In this document: positions 1 to 10,400 of the stretch, one piece after another | How the letters are laid out: each line of letters starts with the position of its first letter | Position numbering within the stretch: the first letter of the stretch is position 1 | Assembly (NCBI GenBank): GCA_965245735.1 | Contig: CBDFAX010000022.1 | Coordinates: 1-35,512 of the forward strand | Length of the DNA stretch: 35,512 bases | From: Abiotrophia sp965245735 | GTDB lineage: Bacteria > Bacillota > Bacilli > Lactobacillales > Aerococcaceae | Direction of reading: 5' to 3' | Notes under the pieces: generated by a model | What the model was told of the DNA's origin: nothing | The model's database searches: none | The model's input: the letters and a program-made list of their open reading frames with translations, nothing else | Translations under genes and position numbers: made by a program

Positions 1-37
1 TACGGGTCGGCGTCGCAATTGGCCGGAATTCTCTCAT
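1..37 (-). CDS. rsmA: 16S rRNA dimethyladenosine transferase, N-terminal fragment (cut by window edge)
   Basis: Only the first 12 codons are inside the window; they read MREFRPIATPTR. The IATPTR segment matches the start of Firmicute RsmA/KsgA, which dimethylates two adjacent adenines near the 3' end of 16S rRNA during small-subunit maturation. The ATG overlaps the stop codon of the upstream RNase M5 gene as ATGA. An AAGGAGGG ribosome binding site lies 8 nt before it, inside the upstream gene. The order rnmV then rsmA is the usual one in Firmicutes and is the main support for this call, because the rest of the protein is not visible. Confidence 0.8.
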   Translation of the reverse strand, partial: MREFRPIATPTR

Positions 38-618
38 TCTCGGGTCCCTCCTTGGGCTTGATCCAGGGCTTGAACGAAAGTTGCCAAGCTAGCCTGGTCG
101 ATGCCATAGCGTTGCAGTTGGCGCTGCAATTGCTTGGCGTTGGTATAACCTAAATTAAAGTGCTGACTGACAGCCTGACGACGCTCCTTAGCACCCGGAC
201 CTGCGGTCAGCCCCCACTGGGCCAGGCGGCCCATGGGAATTAAAGCCACTAAGTCTCCCTCAGCCGGGGTCATGACCTGACTTAGGGCTTGGCGAATCTC
301 TTGGGGACTCGCATGTTCCACCCCCAGACTCTTGCCTTGGCCACCAAAGGCAGCCGCTCGACTAATATGGGCTTGCCTAGCGCTTGGCACCGCCTGGGTC
401 ACCAGTCGTCTAAGGCGCTCACCTTGGTAGTCGGGATCTGTCAAGACGATAATGCCATGGGTCTTAGCCGCTTCTACAATCTGAGCCAAGACCGGAGCCT
501 CTAGGGCAGAGCCCCCTGTCTCGATGGTCTTAACTGTCTGGCCAAAGGTCTCTATCAGGCGTTTGGTATCATCGCGCCCTTCGACCACAATAACTTCTTG
601 GGGCATGGCTTGACTCAT
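34..618 (-). CDS. rnmV: Ribonuclease M5 (5S rRNA maturase)
   Basis: This 194-residue Toprim-fold endonuclease trims precursor 5S rRNA to its mature form in low-GC Gram-positives. The N-terminus carries the Toprim glutamate in VVEGRDD (about residues 11-17), and the DPD metal-binding motif follows in the segment LTDPDYQGERLRR near residue 60. The length is normal for the family. The ATG at 618 was chosen because it overlaps the TatD stop codon as ATGA and a GAGGGG site precedes it by 8 nt. An in-frame GTG at 627 sits too close to that site to be served by it. The gene lies between tatD and rsmA in one operon, so translational coupling on both sides is likely. Confidence 0.93.
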   Translation of the reverse strand: MSQAMPQEVIVVEGRDDTKRLIETFGQTVKTIETGGSALEAPVLAQIVEAAKTHGIIVLTDPDYQGERLRRLVTQAVPSARQAHISRAAAFGGQGKSLGVEHASPQEIRQALSQVMTPAEGDLVALIPMGRLAQWGLTAGPGAKERRQAVSQHFNLGYTNAKQLQRQLQRYGIDQASLATFVQALDQAQGGTRE

Positions 619-1403
619 TGGTCCCACCCCTCAGGCCACCACCGGAAGAGGCGGCAGGCATTGCCCGTCGTCAATTTGGCTAGCTCTTCTAGACTCATGT
701 CTCGTACCTGGGCCAGACACTCCGCCACATAACGAACATAGGCTGGCTCATTTTGCTTGCCACGCTTAGGCACTGGCGCCAAATAAGGGGCATCGGTCTC
801 AACCAAGAGACGCTCTGCCGGCACTAGGGCCGCCGCTTGGCGGACAGCCTCGGATTTTTTGAAGGTCAAGACCCCACTGAAGCTAATATGCATGCCAAGG
901 TCTACAAAACGCATGGCTTCTTCAGCTGTCCCTCCAAAGCTATGCATAATGCCCCCCGCGGCCGGAAGACCTTCTTGCTTGAGTATGCGGTAGGTGTCTT
1001 CAGTTGCATCACGATTATGAATGGTAATGGGCAGACCGTGTGACTTGGCAATGGCAATCTGACGCCGGAAGACCTGGGCTTGCACATCCCAAGGGGCAGT
1101 GTCCCAATAGTAGTCCAAACCAATCTCGCCTAGCATCTTAACCTTAGGCAATTCTAGCCACTCTTCCAGGCGACGCTCCACCTGGTCATTGTAGGTGTGA
1201 GCCTCAGTCGGATGCCAACCCACTACCGAAATAATATTATGGTAGGCCGCACTTAAGGCCAAACTACGCTCAATGGTGGGATCATCAAATCCCACCACTG
1301 CTAGATAGCCCACGTCCGCCGCTAGGGCTCGGGCAATATAATCTGCCTCCTGGCCCGCAAATTGCTGGGCGTTCAAGTGCGTGTGCGTATCAAATAAAGG
1401 CAT
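615..1403 (-). CDS. tatD: TatD family metal-dependent deoxyribonuclease
   Basis: This 262-residue TIM-barrel hydrolase belongs to the TatD/YcfH family of Mg-dependent 3'-5' exonucleases linked to DNA repair and turnover. The visible metal-ligand motifs are DTHTH at residues 5-9, the Glu in GEIGLDYYW, His in TIHNRDA, His in IMHSFGGT and the Asp in LVETDAPYLAP. The ATG at 1403 is preferred over the in-frame TTG at 1430, because a GAGGTGA ribosome binding site sits 5 nt upstream of the ATG and homologues start at MPLFDTH. Transcription continues from metG, whose stop codon lies 14 nt upstream, and into rnmV through a 4-nt overlap. Confidence 0.93.
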   Translation of the reverse strand: MPLFDTHTHLNAQQFAGQEADYIARALAADVGYLAVVGFDDPTIERSLALSAAYHNIISVVGWHPTEAHTYNDQVERRLEEWLELPKVKMLGEIGLDYYWDTAPWDVQAQVFRRQIAIAKSHGLPITIHNRDATEDTYRILKQEGLPAAGGIMHSFGGTAEEAMRFVDLGMHISFSGVLTFKKSEAVRQAAALVPAERLLVETDAPYLAPVPKRGKQNEPAYVRYVAECLAQVRDMSLEELAKLTTGNACRLFRWWPEGWDQ

Positions 1404-1417
1404 CTTGATCACCTCGT

Positions 1418-3442
1418 CTAGCCAATCCAAGCGCCATTTGCTGCATTTGAATCTGCTGCTAAGAGATGGAGTTGGCCGTCCTGTTCAGAGGACAGAATCA
1501 TGCCCTGGCTGACATAGCCCATCATCTTACGTGGCTTGAGGTTAGAGACGATGCAGACCTTACGACCGATTAGTTCTTCCGGATTTGGATAGAATTTAGC
1601 AATCCCGGACAGAATTTGACGGTGGCCCTTATCGCCCGCATCCAGACGGAAGCGTAGCAACTTATTAGAGCCCTTGACTGGTTGAACATCTAGGACCTCT
1701 GCCACCTTCATCTCAATCTTCAAGAAGTCATCGAATTCGGCTTCGGCTACTTCACGGTGAACTAATTCAGTGGCTTCTGGATCCCAGTTAGGGTCGTCAA
1801 CCTTGGCTTGGTTAGCACCTGGTTTGCCTGCTGCCATAGCTTCCTGAATATAGGTCACTTCTAGCTCTGCATCCAAACGCGGGAAGATTGGGGTCCCCTT
1901 AGCCACTACGCTTGCGCCTGCTGGGAAGGCCCCGTAGACTAATTGAGTGAAGTCTAGGTCCATTTGATCATTCAGCCCTAGTTGTTCGAAAATCTTAGCT
2001 GGCGCTTGGGTCATGAACGGACGTGACAGATGAGCCACAAGGCGTAAAGCCTCAGCTAAATGGTTCATAACAGACCGTAGTTGACCTAAGGTCGCTTCTT
2101 CTTTAACTAAAACCCAAGGCATGGTTTCATCGATGTACTTGTTGGTACGGGAGACAATGGCCATAACATAGCTCAAGGCTGCGCTCAAGCTCATGGCATC
2201 CATGGCTTGATAGTAGGCCGCCATTTGCTCCTTAACATAAGCATCATAGTCAGCATCCACTGCAGTCGCATCTAAGCCTTCGGTTGGCACTTGGCCTTGG
2301 AAATACTTGTTCATCATGGCAACGGTCCGGTTGAGCAAGTTGCCCAAGTCATTGGCTAATTCGGAGTTGACTAATTGGACAAAGCCTTCTGGCGTGAAGA
2401 CCGCATCGTTACCAACGCCCATTTCATGCAAGAGGTAGAAACGAGTGGCATCCAAGCCATAACGTTCTACCAAGGTTTCTGGGTAGATGACATTCCCCTT
2501 GGACTTGGACATCTTACCTTCCTTCATGAGGTACCAGCCATGAGCGAAAATCTTCTTAGGCAATGGTAAGCCCAAGGCCATGAGAATAGTTGGCCAGTAA
2601 ATCATGTGGAAACGGGAAATGTCCTTACCGATAACATGGGCATCTGCTGGCCAGTACTTGTTGTAGCGGCTAGTATCATCAGAACCGTAGCCTAGCGCAG
2701 TAATATAGTTGAGTAAGGCGTCAATCCAGACATAGATGACATGCTTAGGATTGGACTTAACCGGCACACCCCAGGTGAAGGTTGTCCGAGACACCGCCAA
2801 ATCTTCCAAGCCAGGCTTAATGAAGTTATTAATCATTTCGGTCTTACGGAAGGCTGGCTCTAAGAAGTCAGCGTGATCTTCATAATATTGCACCAGACGA
2901 TCTGCATACTTGCTCATACGGAAGAAGTAGGACTCTTCCTTAACCAAGGTTACTTCGTTGCCAGTTGGGGCAACCCCACCTGTCACATTACCATCCGCAT
3001 CGCGGTAAACTTCAACCAATTGGCTCTCGGTGAAGAATTCTTCGTCACTGACGGAATACCATCCGCTATACTCGCCTAGATAGATGTCATCTTGGGCTAG
3101 GAGTTGCTCAAAGGCATCTTGCACAGCCTTCTCATGGTAGTCATCCGTAGTCCGGATAAAGTGAGAATAGTCGATATCTAATAAGTCCCAGAGCTTCTTA
3201 ATGATGTCGGCCATCTCGTCGACATATTGCTTAGGACTTACTCCTAGGCCCTCTGCTGTTCGTTCAATCTTCTGACCGTGCTCATCAGTCCCGGTTAGGA
3301 AGAAAGCATCGAAGCCTTGTAGACGCTTATAGCGCGTCATAGCGTCACATGCTAGGGTAGAGTAGGAGTTACCGATATGTAACTTGCCACTTGGGTAGTA
3401 GATCGGCGTTGTAATATAATAGGTAGGTTTTTGCGTGGTCAC
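1418..3442 (-). CDS. metG: Methionyl-tRNA synthetase
   Basis: This 674-residue class I synthetase charges tRNA-Met in the cytosol. The HIGH-type motif is HIGN at residues 22-25 and the KMSKS motif begins at K310. The zinc-knuckle cysteine pairs of the E. coli enzyme are absent, as in the B. subtilis type. The last 110 residues or so form the EMAP-II/Trbp tRNA-binding OB domain (DDFLKIEMKVAEVLDV onward), which dimerises the enzyme. The start is a GTG with AAAGGGG 9 nt upstream; no in-frame ATG is better placed. It is the first gene of the metG-tatD-rnmV-rsmA operon. The leader is only about 30 nt, so no T-box or SAM riboswitch can fit. Confidence 0.97.
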   Translation of the reverse strand: MTTQKPTYYITTPIYYPSGKLHIGNSYSTLACDAMTRYKRLQGFDAFFLTGTDEHGQKIERTAEGLGVSPKQYVDEMADIIKKLWDLLDIDYSHFIRTTDDYHEKAVQDAFEQLLAQDDIYLGEYSGWYSVSDEEFFTESQLVEVYRDADGNVTGGVAPTGNEVTLVKEESYFFRMSKYADRLVQYYEDHADFLEPAFRKTEMINNFIKPGLEDLAVSRTTFTWGVPVKSNPKHVIYVWIDALLNYITALGYGSDDTSRYNKYWPADAHVIGKDISRFHMIYWPTILMALGLPLPKKIFAHGWYLMKEGKMSKSKGNVIYPETLVERYGLDATRFYLLHEMGVGNDAVFTPEGFVQLVNSELANDLGNLLNRTVAMMNKYFQGQVPTEGLDATAVDADYDAYVKEQMAAYYQAMDAMSLSAALSYVMAIVSRTNKYIDETMPWVLVKEEATLGQLRSVMNHLAEALRLVAHLSRPFMTQAPAKIFEQLGLNDQMDLDFTQLVYGAFPAGASVVAKGTPIFPRLDAELEVTYIQEAMAAGKPGANQAKVDDPNWDPEATELVHREVAEAEFDDFLKIEMKVAEVLDVQPVKGSNKLLRFRLDAGDKGHRQILSGIAKFYPNPEELIGRKVCIVSNLKPRKMMGYVSQGMILSSEQDGQLHLLAADSNAANGAWIG

Positions 3443-3477
3443 GAATGAGTGCCCCTTTCTATTTCTTCAAATTACTT

Positions 3478-3510
3478 CTATTATAACATAATTGTAGGCC
3501 CCTGACAGTA
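3478..3510 (-). promoter_or_regulatory. Promoter of the metG operon
   Basis: A perfect TATAAT (3485-3480) is preceded by TGT, giving the extended -10 sequence TGTTATAAT. The -35 region at a 17-nt spacing is weak (CTGTCA). Transcription would start near 3473, leaving a short leader before the GTG at 3442. Confidence 0.65.
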
Positions 3511-3553
3511 GGAATGGCAAACTTGTTAAGGAAGGGACACAGGATCTATGGCT

Positions 3554-3600
3554 AAAAAGTAAGACCCGCCCAACAAATATGGGCAGGTCTTACTTTTTTT
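3554..3600 (-). terminator. Rho-independent terminator after the GNAT cassette (bidirectional in form)
   Basis: A long stem (GTAAGACC-GCCC paired with GGGC-GGTCTTAC, one mismatch) has a loop of about 9 nt and A/T runs on both sides. Read on the minus strand, it lies directly after the acetyltransferase stop codon and ends in TTTTT. It separates this cassette from the metG promoter. Confidence 0.85.
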
Positions 3601-4183
3601 ATAATTTTAACTCTTCCCCAAATGATCTTCCAACAAAGTTTTGAAGATAGCCATAATAGCCATTTCTATGTAAAGTCTTCAAGGTTATGCTCATCGGGAA
3701 CTCAATGGTTGAGGTATCTACAGTGAAATTTTCTGGCCTTCGCAAAGGATGCAACAACTGATAGCCAAGAAGCTCATAAAAGGGGACACTCTCATCGGTG
3801 GACTCAATATAGATGAGCTCTGCTCCTGCGTAAGAACCTATAACTGCTGCGCTCTGAAAAACTTCACCCATTAGTAGTCTGCCATAGCCTTGCTTTTGAT
3901 ATGGGGCATTGATAGCGAAGTAAGCTAGGTTGACATATGGCTTCTTCAAAAGCACCTGGTTCTGAATATCCTCAACTTCTAAGCACCCAACAATTAAGGT
4001 ATAATAACCTACTATGCCTTGATGAGTCAATAGCAAAAAGGTTTTAGCTCGATTTTCTTCATCAAAAACATTTGCTTGTTGTACTAAGTATTGGTCAATC
4101 ATGGGGTTTCCGCAGTCAAAGGCCTCTAAATCACTTGCACTAATTAGTGCGGACCCTATAGGGACTAAGTCTAGTTTTTCCAT
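3599..4183 (-). CDS. GNAT family N-acetyltransferase, TacT-like candidate toxin
   Basis: This 194-residue GCN5-related acetyltransferase is predicted to use acetyl-CoA. Motif A is visible as QKQGYGR near residue 97, followed by the typical SVPFYELLGYQLL segment, which carries the catalytic-type tyrosine. The N-terminal pattern FDCGNPMIDQYL, then a basic stretch, TFLLL and GYYTL, is the layout of GNAT toxins of the TacT/AtaT group, which acetylate aminoacyl-tRNAs. The gene overlaps an upstream 60-codon gene by 13 nt, as toxin-antitoxin pairs often do. The toxin role is inferred from layout and motifs. An ordinary small-molecule or ribosomal-protein acetyltransferase remains possible. Confidence 0.75.
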   Translation of the reverse strand: MEKLDLVPIGSALISASDLEAFDCGNPMIDQYLVQQANVFDEENRAKTFLLLTHQGIVGYYTLIVGCLEVEDIQNQVLLKKPYVNLAYFAINAPYQKQGYGRLLMGEVFQSAAVIGSYAGAELIYIESTDESVPFYELLGYQLLHPLRRPENFTVDTSTIEFPMSITLKTLHRNGYYGYLQNFVGRSFGEELKL

Positions 4184-4353
4184 CCCTGGGCCTTAGCAAT
4201 ATCTCGATTAATCGAGATTCCTTTGCTGTCCTTTCCACGAACGGCTTCCTCTATATTGATTTTCTCATTTGCAGAGGAAAGCAGCTTGTTCAACGAGCTG
4301 AATTCTTGTTTGTCTTTCACACGTATTCTAGCATTCATCACGATTCCAACCAT
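4171..4353 (-). CDS. Small protein upstream of the GNAT gene, candidate antitoxin
   Basis: This protein has 60 residues and no family I can name. It is charged and probably partly helical (segment VKDKQEFSSLNKLLSSA), with a polar tail ending in AKAQGWKN. It does not look like the ribbon-helix-helix DUF1778 antitoxin that usually accompanies TacT. The start ATG has GGAGG 7 nt upstream, and a good promoter stands just before it, so expression is well supported. Its last 13 nt overlap the acetyltransferase gene, which suggests translational coupling. The antitoxin role is an inference from size, order and overlap. Confidence 0.7.
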   Translation of the reverse strand: MVGIVMNARIRVKDKQEFSSLNKLLSSANEKINIEEAVRGKDSKGISINRDIAKAQGWKN

Positions 4354-4384
4354 AGTATTTCCTCCTTCTCTTTTTTATGCCCCC

Positions 4385-4413
4385 ATTATACCACTCCCAC
4401 CCCCTGCTCGCAA
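4385..4413 (-). promoter_or_regulatory. Promoter of the small-protein/GNAT cassette
   Basis: TATAAT (4390-4385) with a TGG extension (TGGTATAAT) lies 17 nt from a TTGCGA -35 box (4413-4408). The transcript would begin about 25 nt before the ribosome binding site of the small gene. The promoter sits just after the terminator of the giant surface protein gene, so the cassette is an independent unit. Confidence 0.75.
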
Positions 4414-4432
4414 GGTGCCCGACCTTTATATA

Positions 4433-4466
4433 GACAAAAACAAGCCTCCCCTAGGGGAGGCTTGTT
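4433..4466 (-). terminator. Rho-independent terminator of the giant adhesin gene
   Basis: The self-complementary 24-base stem 4441-4464 (CAAGCCTCCCC followed by TAGGGGAGGCTTG) is followed on the minus strand by TTTTTG. It begins 19 nt after the stop codon of the 4167-residue gene. Confidence 0.9.
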
Positions 4467-4482
4467 TAGGACTCATGTCAGA

Positions 4483-7400
4483 TTAGGCGTCTTGACGCTT
4501 TCTGAAGGTCAGGTACCCACCTGCGAGGGTCATGAGGAACCCAGCGAGGATTGCACCGAGGTTGGTTACTTCACCAGTTGCTGGCAATTCTGGACCAGGG
4601 TTAGCTGGTGGAATTGAGATGGTTGGTGGAGTTGGTGGTGTTTGTGGTGGGGTTGGTGGAGTGTAAGGTTTGACATACACAATGTTGGTTACTTCAGGTG
4701 TGTGGTCAAACTCTACAGTCGCTTTGTTAGGTACATAGCCGTTGTTCGGATCAGCTAAGTATTCCTTACGTGCGCGATCAATGTCAGTAATCGTTGCGTA
4801 GATTACAAGACGGATGTTGCGACCTTCTAGGAGTTTCAAGACATACTCGTTGGTGATTTCGAAGGTTACTTGGTTACCTACTACTTTGAGTTCACCTAAC
4901 TTAGCAATAGACTCATCGGTCAATTCGCCAGTAACTTTGTTACGGTTTTCGATTGCTTCGTTGAAGTCCTTGATTGCTTGGTATTTCTTACCTTTCTCTG
5001 CATCAAGTGAGTCTTTCCCATCTTCGTACTCTTTGATTTGCTCTTTGAGTTCTTTGATGAGTTTTTCGAACCCTTTGACGCGTTCAGCAATTTGCTCTGG
5101 AGTCTCTTCTTGACCTTCTGGAGTCAAATGACTCGTGATCACAGAGTTATCGCCTGCTACTGCTTGAGCGGCTGAGCGAGCATCTTCGAGTAGAGCGGTC
5201 AATTCTTGAACAGCTGCATTAGCTTCTGCTTGAGCAGCAGATGCTGCTTCTACTTGAGCTTGCAAGTTAGCACGAACTTCTGCTTGATCTTCAGGAGTTG
5301 CGGCTAATTGTTCGTTCAAGCTAGCAAGAGCTTGCGCCTTTTCTTGAGCTGTTGCTTGGGCAGCAGCTAATTGACCTTCTAATTTAGCTACACGTTCAGC
5401 TTGACGTGCTGGATCAACGGTAGGCTCTGAAGCAATTGGGGCTGCTGAAGATGATTCGCTAGAAGATGCGGCATCTTCACCTTTTAGTTTCTTGAGTTTC
5501 TTCTCGTTGTCTTCCAACTTGTCTTTGAGTTCTTTGAGTTCAGGGAGAGCTTGGTCCATATCCACCTTCTCGCTGTCGATCTTGACGCTTGCACGTTGAA
5601 CGCCTAATACGGATTCAAGTACGTCAGTGATCTTCATTTGTTTGTGGAAGGAGTTAGCAGGAATGAAATCTTGCTTAGCCTTGACTTCATAACGGAAGAC
5701 TTCGTTTTCCGATTGCAGTTCAAGTCTGTTATCCGCATCAGGAGTTGAACCTGACTCGGTGTAAATTTCCTTCTGACCTGGAGGTGTGGTTGGAGGGCCT
5801 GGAGGTGTAACCGGAACGATGTTGGAATCTTTTTGAAGCTTAGGATCGTTGTTGATCATGTAGCTTGCCTTGTTCGGTACACTTGGAGTGCCGCTCGTGT
5901 TATATGGAGTGAGGTCTGCCCCGTCACGGATCTTCGCTTTGAACTTAATTTGGATTGGCGCGTTGGCGTTAGCCTTCACGAATTCCTTACTAAATTGAAC
6001 GAAGAGGTATTGACCATCTTGGACAACTTGGTAATCAGTTTCTGCAAGAGGCGCGAAGTTAGCAGATACTTCTGCTTGACCAACGAATTCCAATACTGGT
6101 TCGAGGGTATCACTTACGTTGAAGGCATGAGCGTTCGTAGGAACAGCTGTTGTAATCGTGTAAGTGAATTCTTCGTTGACAGCTTTCAATTGGTAAGCGT
6201 CTTGGTCGTTGACAGCCTTAGTGATGTTTGGTTCATCTGGCTTGGTTGGTGGTACAACCGGTACTTCGTTAGAATCCTTCACTAAGTCAGGATTGTTGTT
6301 GATGATGTATTGAGCCTTGTTCGGTACACGAGGGTCTTCTTGACCAGTCATGTAAGGTGTCAAATCAGCATCTTCTTTAATCTTGGCTTTGAATTCAATG
6401 TGTACTGGCTTACCAGCATTTGAGGTCACTTCTTCTTGAGTCAAGGCAACACGGATGGTTTGACCCATGATCGTGATGTGGCTATTGTCTAAGACTTGAC
6501 CGTTAAGTGTTGCAACTACTTGATCTTTGTCTACAAATTCAAGGACTGGTTCTAACTTATCGAGGACTGCGAAGGCAGTAGCAGCAGTTGGAACAACTGT
6601 GTCTAAGGAGTAAGTGAAGACTTCTTCCTTAGCCGTCAAGTAAGCAGAATCTGCGTCGTTGACTTTCTTCTCTAGATCAGGAGTGGTTGGTGGTGGTGTT
6701 ACAGGCACTTCGTTAGAATCCTTGCGGATGTTTGGATCGTTGTTGATCATGTAAGAAGCCTTGTTAGGGATCTTAATGTTGCCTGGTTCACCTGCATTGC
6801 CAACGATGTAAGGGTTGAGGTTAGCCCCCGCCTTAATCTTAGCCTTGAAGGTTACGTTAACTGGCTTACCATGGAGTTTAATTGCTTGTTCCTGTGATAA
6901 GTTGACAGTTAAGGTTTGACCGCTTGTTTGAACATCGGTAATGGATTGGCCATCTACAGTTGCAGTTGGCGTGTCTACAAATTCGAGTACATCTACCAAG
7001 GTATCGGTTACCGTGAAGGCAGTCGCGCTCATTGGTACAGTGGTGTCGATGGTGTAGGTGAAGACTTCGTCATGGGAAGCAAGCATTGCTTCGTAGGCGT
7101 TGTTAACCTTCTTCTCGATGTCCGGAGTGGTTGGTGGTGGTGTTACCGTTACAGGCTCGGTTTCTTTATGTATTCTTGGGTCATTGTTGATAACGTAGCC
7201 TGCTACGTTAGGCACTTTGATAACTCCATTTGTAACGTGTGGTGTCAAGTCTGCATCGGCTTTAATCTTAGCCTTGAATTCAACCTTCACTGCCTTGCCA
7301 TACTTGTTCAATACTTGTTGCTTATCTAAGTCAACAGACAGTTTTTGCCCTTCAATCTTCACATTGGTGATGGTTTCGCCGTCTACTGTTGCAGTGACAG

Positions 7401-10400
7401 AGGAAGCATCGCCTACGAATTCTAGAGCGTCTACCAAGGTATCAGTAATACCGAAGGCAGTTGCGTTCTCTGGAACAGTAGTTTCAATGGTGTAAGTAAA
7501 TTCTTCGTCATGTGCACCTAAGTCTACATGTGCTTGGCCATTTACTTTCTTAGAAATATCTGGGGTGGTTGGTGGTGGTGTTACCGTTACAGGTTCGGTA
7601 TCTTTATGAAGTTTTGGATCATTGTTGATATCGTAGCCTGCTTGGTTAGGAACTTTGACTCCATCAGCAGTAATGTGTGGTGCCAAGTCCGCATCGGCCT
7701 TAATCTTAGCTTTGAATTCTACTGTAACAGCCTTACCGAACTTGTTGACAACTTGAGTCTTAGCCAAGTTGACTTTCAAGGTTTGACCTTCAATCTTCAC
7801 GTCGGTAATTGCTTCGCCGTCTACTGTTGCAGTGACGCTGCTTGCGTCGCCCACGAATTCGAGGGCGTCTACCAAGGTATCAGTGATACCGAAGACAGTA
7901 GCGTTCTCTGGAACAGTGGTATTGATTGTGTAGGTGAAGACTTCGTCTCTCTTCGCTAAGTCAGCGTGGACTTGGCCGTTAACCTTCTTCTCAATATCAG
8001 GCGTGGTTGGTGGTGGTGTTACAGGCACTTCGTTAGAATCCTTGCGGATGTTAGGGTTGTTGTTAACTGTGTATTGAGCCTTGTTCGGTACCTTGATACC
8101 ATCTTCGGTCAGGTAAGGACTCACATTCAAGTTAGCATCTGCCTTAATCTTAGCAGTGAATTCGATGTGTACTGGTTTACCGTGGAGTTTGACTGCTTGT
8201 TCTTGCGTCAAGTTGACGGTCAAGAGGTCGCCTTCAATCTTCACATCAGTGATTGCTTGATTATCAACAGTTGCCTTAACGCTTGTTGCATCTCCTGCAA
8301 ATTCAAGAGCTGGATCAAGTTTATCGGTTACTGTGAAGGCAATCGCATTATCCGGTACGGTTGTATCGAGGGTGTAAGTGAAGACTTCGTCACGTTTGCC
8401 GAGGAGTTCTTCAAGCTTGTTGTTAACCTTCTTCTCGATGTCAGGAGTGGTTGGTGGTGGCGTTACTGGTACTTCATTAGAATCCTTAGTAATGTCAGGA
8501 TTGTTGTTGATCATGTAGTTGGCCTTGTTAGGAATCTTGACGCCATCATTAGTAATGTAGGCAGCAAGGCTCGCACCAGCTTTGATCTTAGCCTTGAAGG
8601 TTACCTTCACGCTCTTGCCTGGGTTCTTAGTTACTTGGTCTTGGGTTAATTTCACTACTAAGCGTTTAGTATCTTGTTCTTCAGAACCAACAGTTTTCTT
8701 AGCGTCAACTGTTTCGACACTTGCTTCGCTAGTTACATCTTTACCATCCAATTCAACAGTAGCAGTGCCATCGAATTCCAATACTGGTTCGAGGGTATCG
8801 CCAATTTCGAACATGTAGGCATTGTTTGGTACCTGAGTTTCGAGAGTGTAAGTGAAGGACTCTTCGCGTGTTGCTAAGTTAGCGCTAAAGTCGTTGTTAA
8901 CTTTCTTCTCGATATCTGGTGTGCTTGGTGGTGGGGTAACTGTTACAGTGTTAGATTCAACATCTGGACGATGGTTGACGCTGTAACGCGCCTTGTTAGG
9001 CACACGAGTTACGCCATCAGTTGCATCAATGTATGGAGCTAATTGAGCTGGGGTCAAACCTGCCTTAAGCTTAGCTTGGAAGGTTACAGTTACAGCTTTC
9101 TTAGCGTTATTGATTGCTTGTGCTTCGGTCAATTCCACTTTAAGCGTGCTAGTTGCTGCGTCAAATGTCACTTGACTTGCATCGATTGCATCGTCACCTA
9201 ACTTAGCTTCAACTGTGCTTAGGTCACCCGCAAGTTCGAGGACTGGATCCAAGGTATCGCTGACTGCAAAGGCAGTTGCGTTAGCTGGAACAACAGTTTG
9301 AATCTTATAAGTAAATGGTGATTCTTGAGTTTCAAGAGTTTCTGCTTGCTTATCGTTAACAGTCTTCTCAATCTTCTCTTCGCTTGGTGGAGGCGTTACG
9401 GTTACTGGGCTAGACTCTTTCTTGAATTCGTTGTTAATCAAGTATTGAGCCGTGTTAGGTACCTTAATTTCACCGTTGACGATGTAGGCACTGAGGTTAG
9501 CCCCTTGTCTGATCTTAGCCTTGAATTCAACATGGACAGCTTGACCAGGTTTCTTAGACGCTTGATCTTGTGACAAGTTGACAGTCAGTACTTGACCGTT
9601 GATTTGTACATCAGTGATTGCTTCGCCACCAACTGTTGCAGTAACAGCTGTTGCGTCGCCCACAAATTCCAACTCAGCCTTGAGTTCGTCAGTGATAGTG
9701 AAGGTAGCAGCGTTTGTAGGTACTACTGTGTCAATGGTATAGGTGAATTCAGCTTCTGGCGTTGCCAATTGCTCATCAACCTTACCGTTAACCTTCTTAT
9801 CGAGGTCTGGTTGAGAAGGTGGTGGAGTGATATGTACGGTGTTAGAGTCTTTCTCTGGTTGATGGTTGACACTGTATTTAGCAGTGTTAGGCACCATGAT
9901 GACGTTGTTGTCAATGTAGCCAGAGAGATCTGAGCCTGGACGAACTTTGGCGTTGAAGCTCAAGTGGAGAACTTTGTCTGCATTGTTGAGGGCTTCTTCT
10001 TCAGTCAAGGTTACAGTCACTTTGCCAGCAGTGTCATCTTTGACAATGTGGTCTGCGCTGAGGTCCTTGCCATCCAAGGTAGCTGTTGCTTCGCCGTCAA
10101 ATTGTAATTCAGGCACGAGGGTGTCACTTACATAGAAGGCAGTTGCGTTCTTAGGAACCGTTACGTCAACAGTGTAGTTGAAGACTTGGTCAGCCGCATC
10201 TAGTTTCTTGTAGTGAGCGCCGTCAACTTTCTTCTCAATTGTTGTTTCAGTTGGCGGTGGAGTTACCGTTACACGGTTAGAATCCTTGTCGAATTCTGGT
10301 TTGTTGTTGATGTGGTAGGTTGCCTTGTTAGGTACCTTGATGACGCCATTTTCTACGTAGTTACGTAAGTCAGCATTGTCACGAATCCGTGCTTGGAAGG

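Noticed and set aside
3443..3480. T-box or SAM riboswitch controlling metG
   Set aside because: The distance from the -10 box to the start codon leaves a leader of only about 30 nt.
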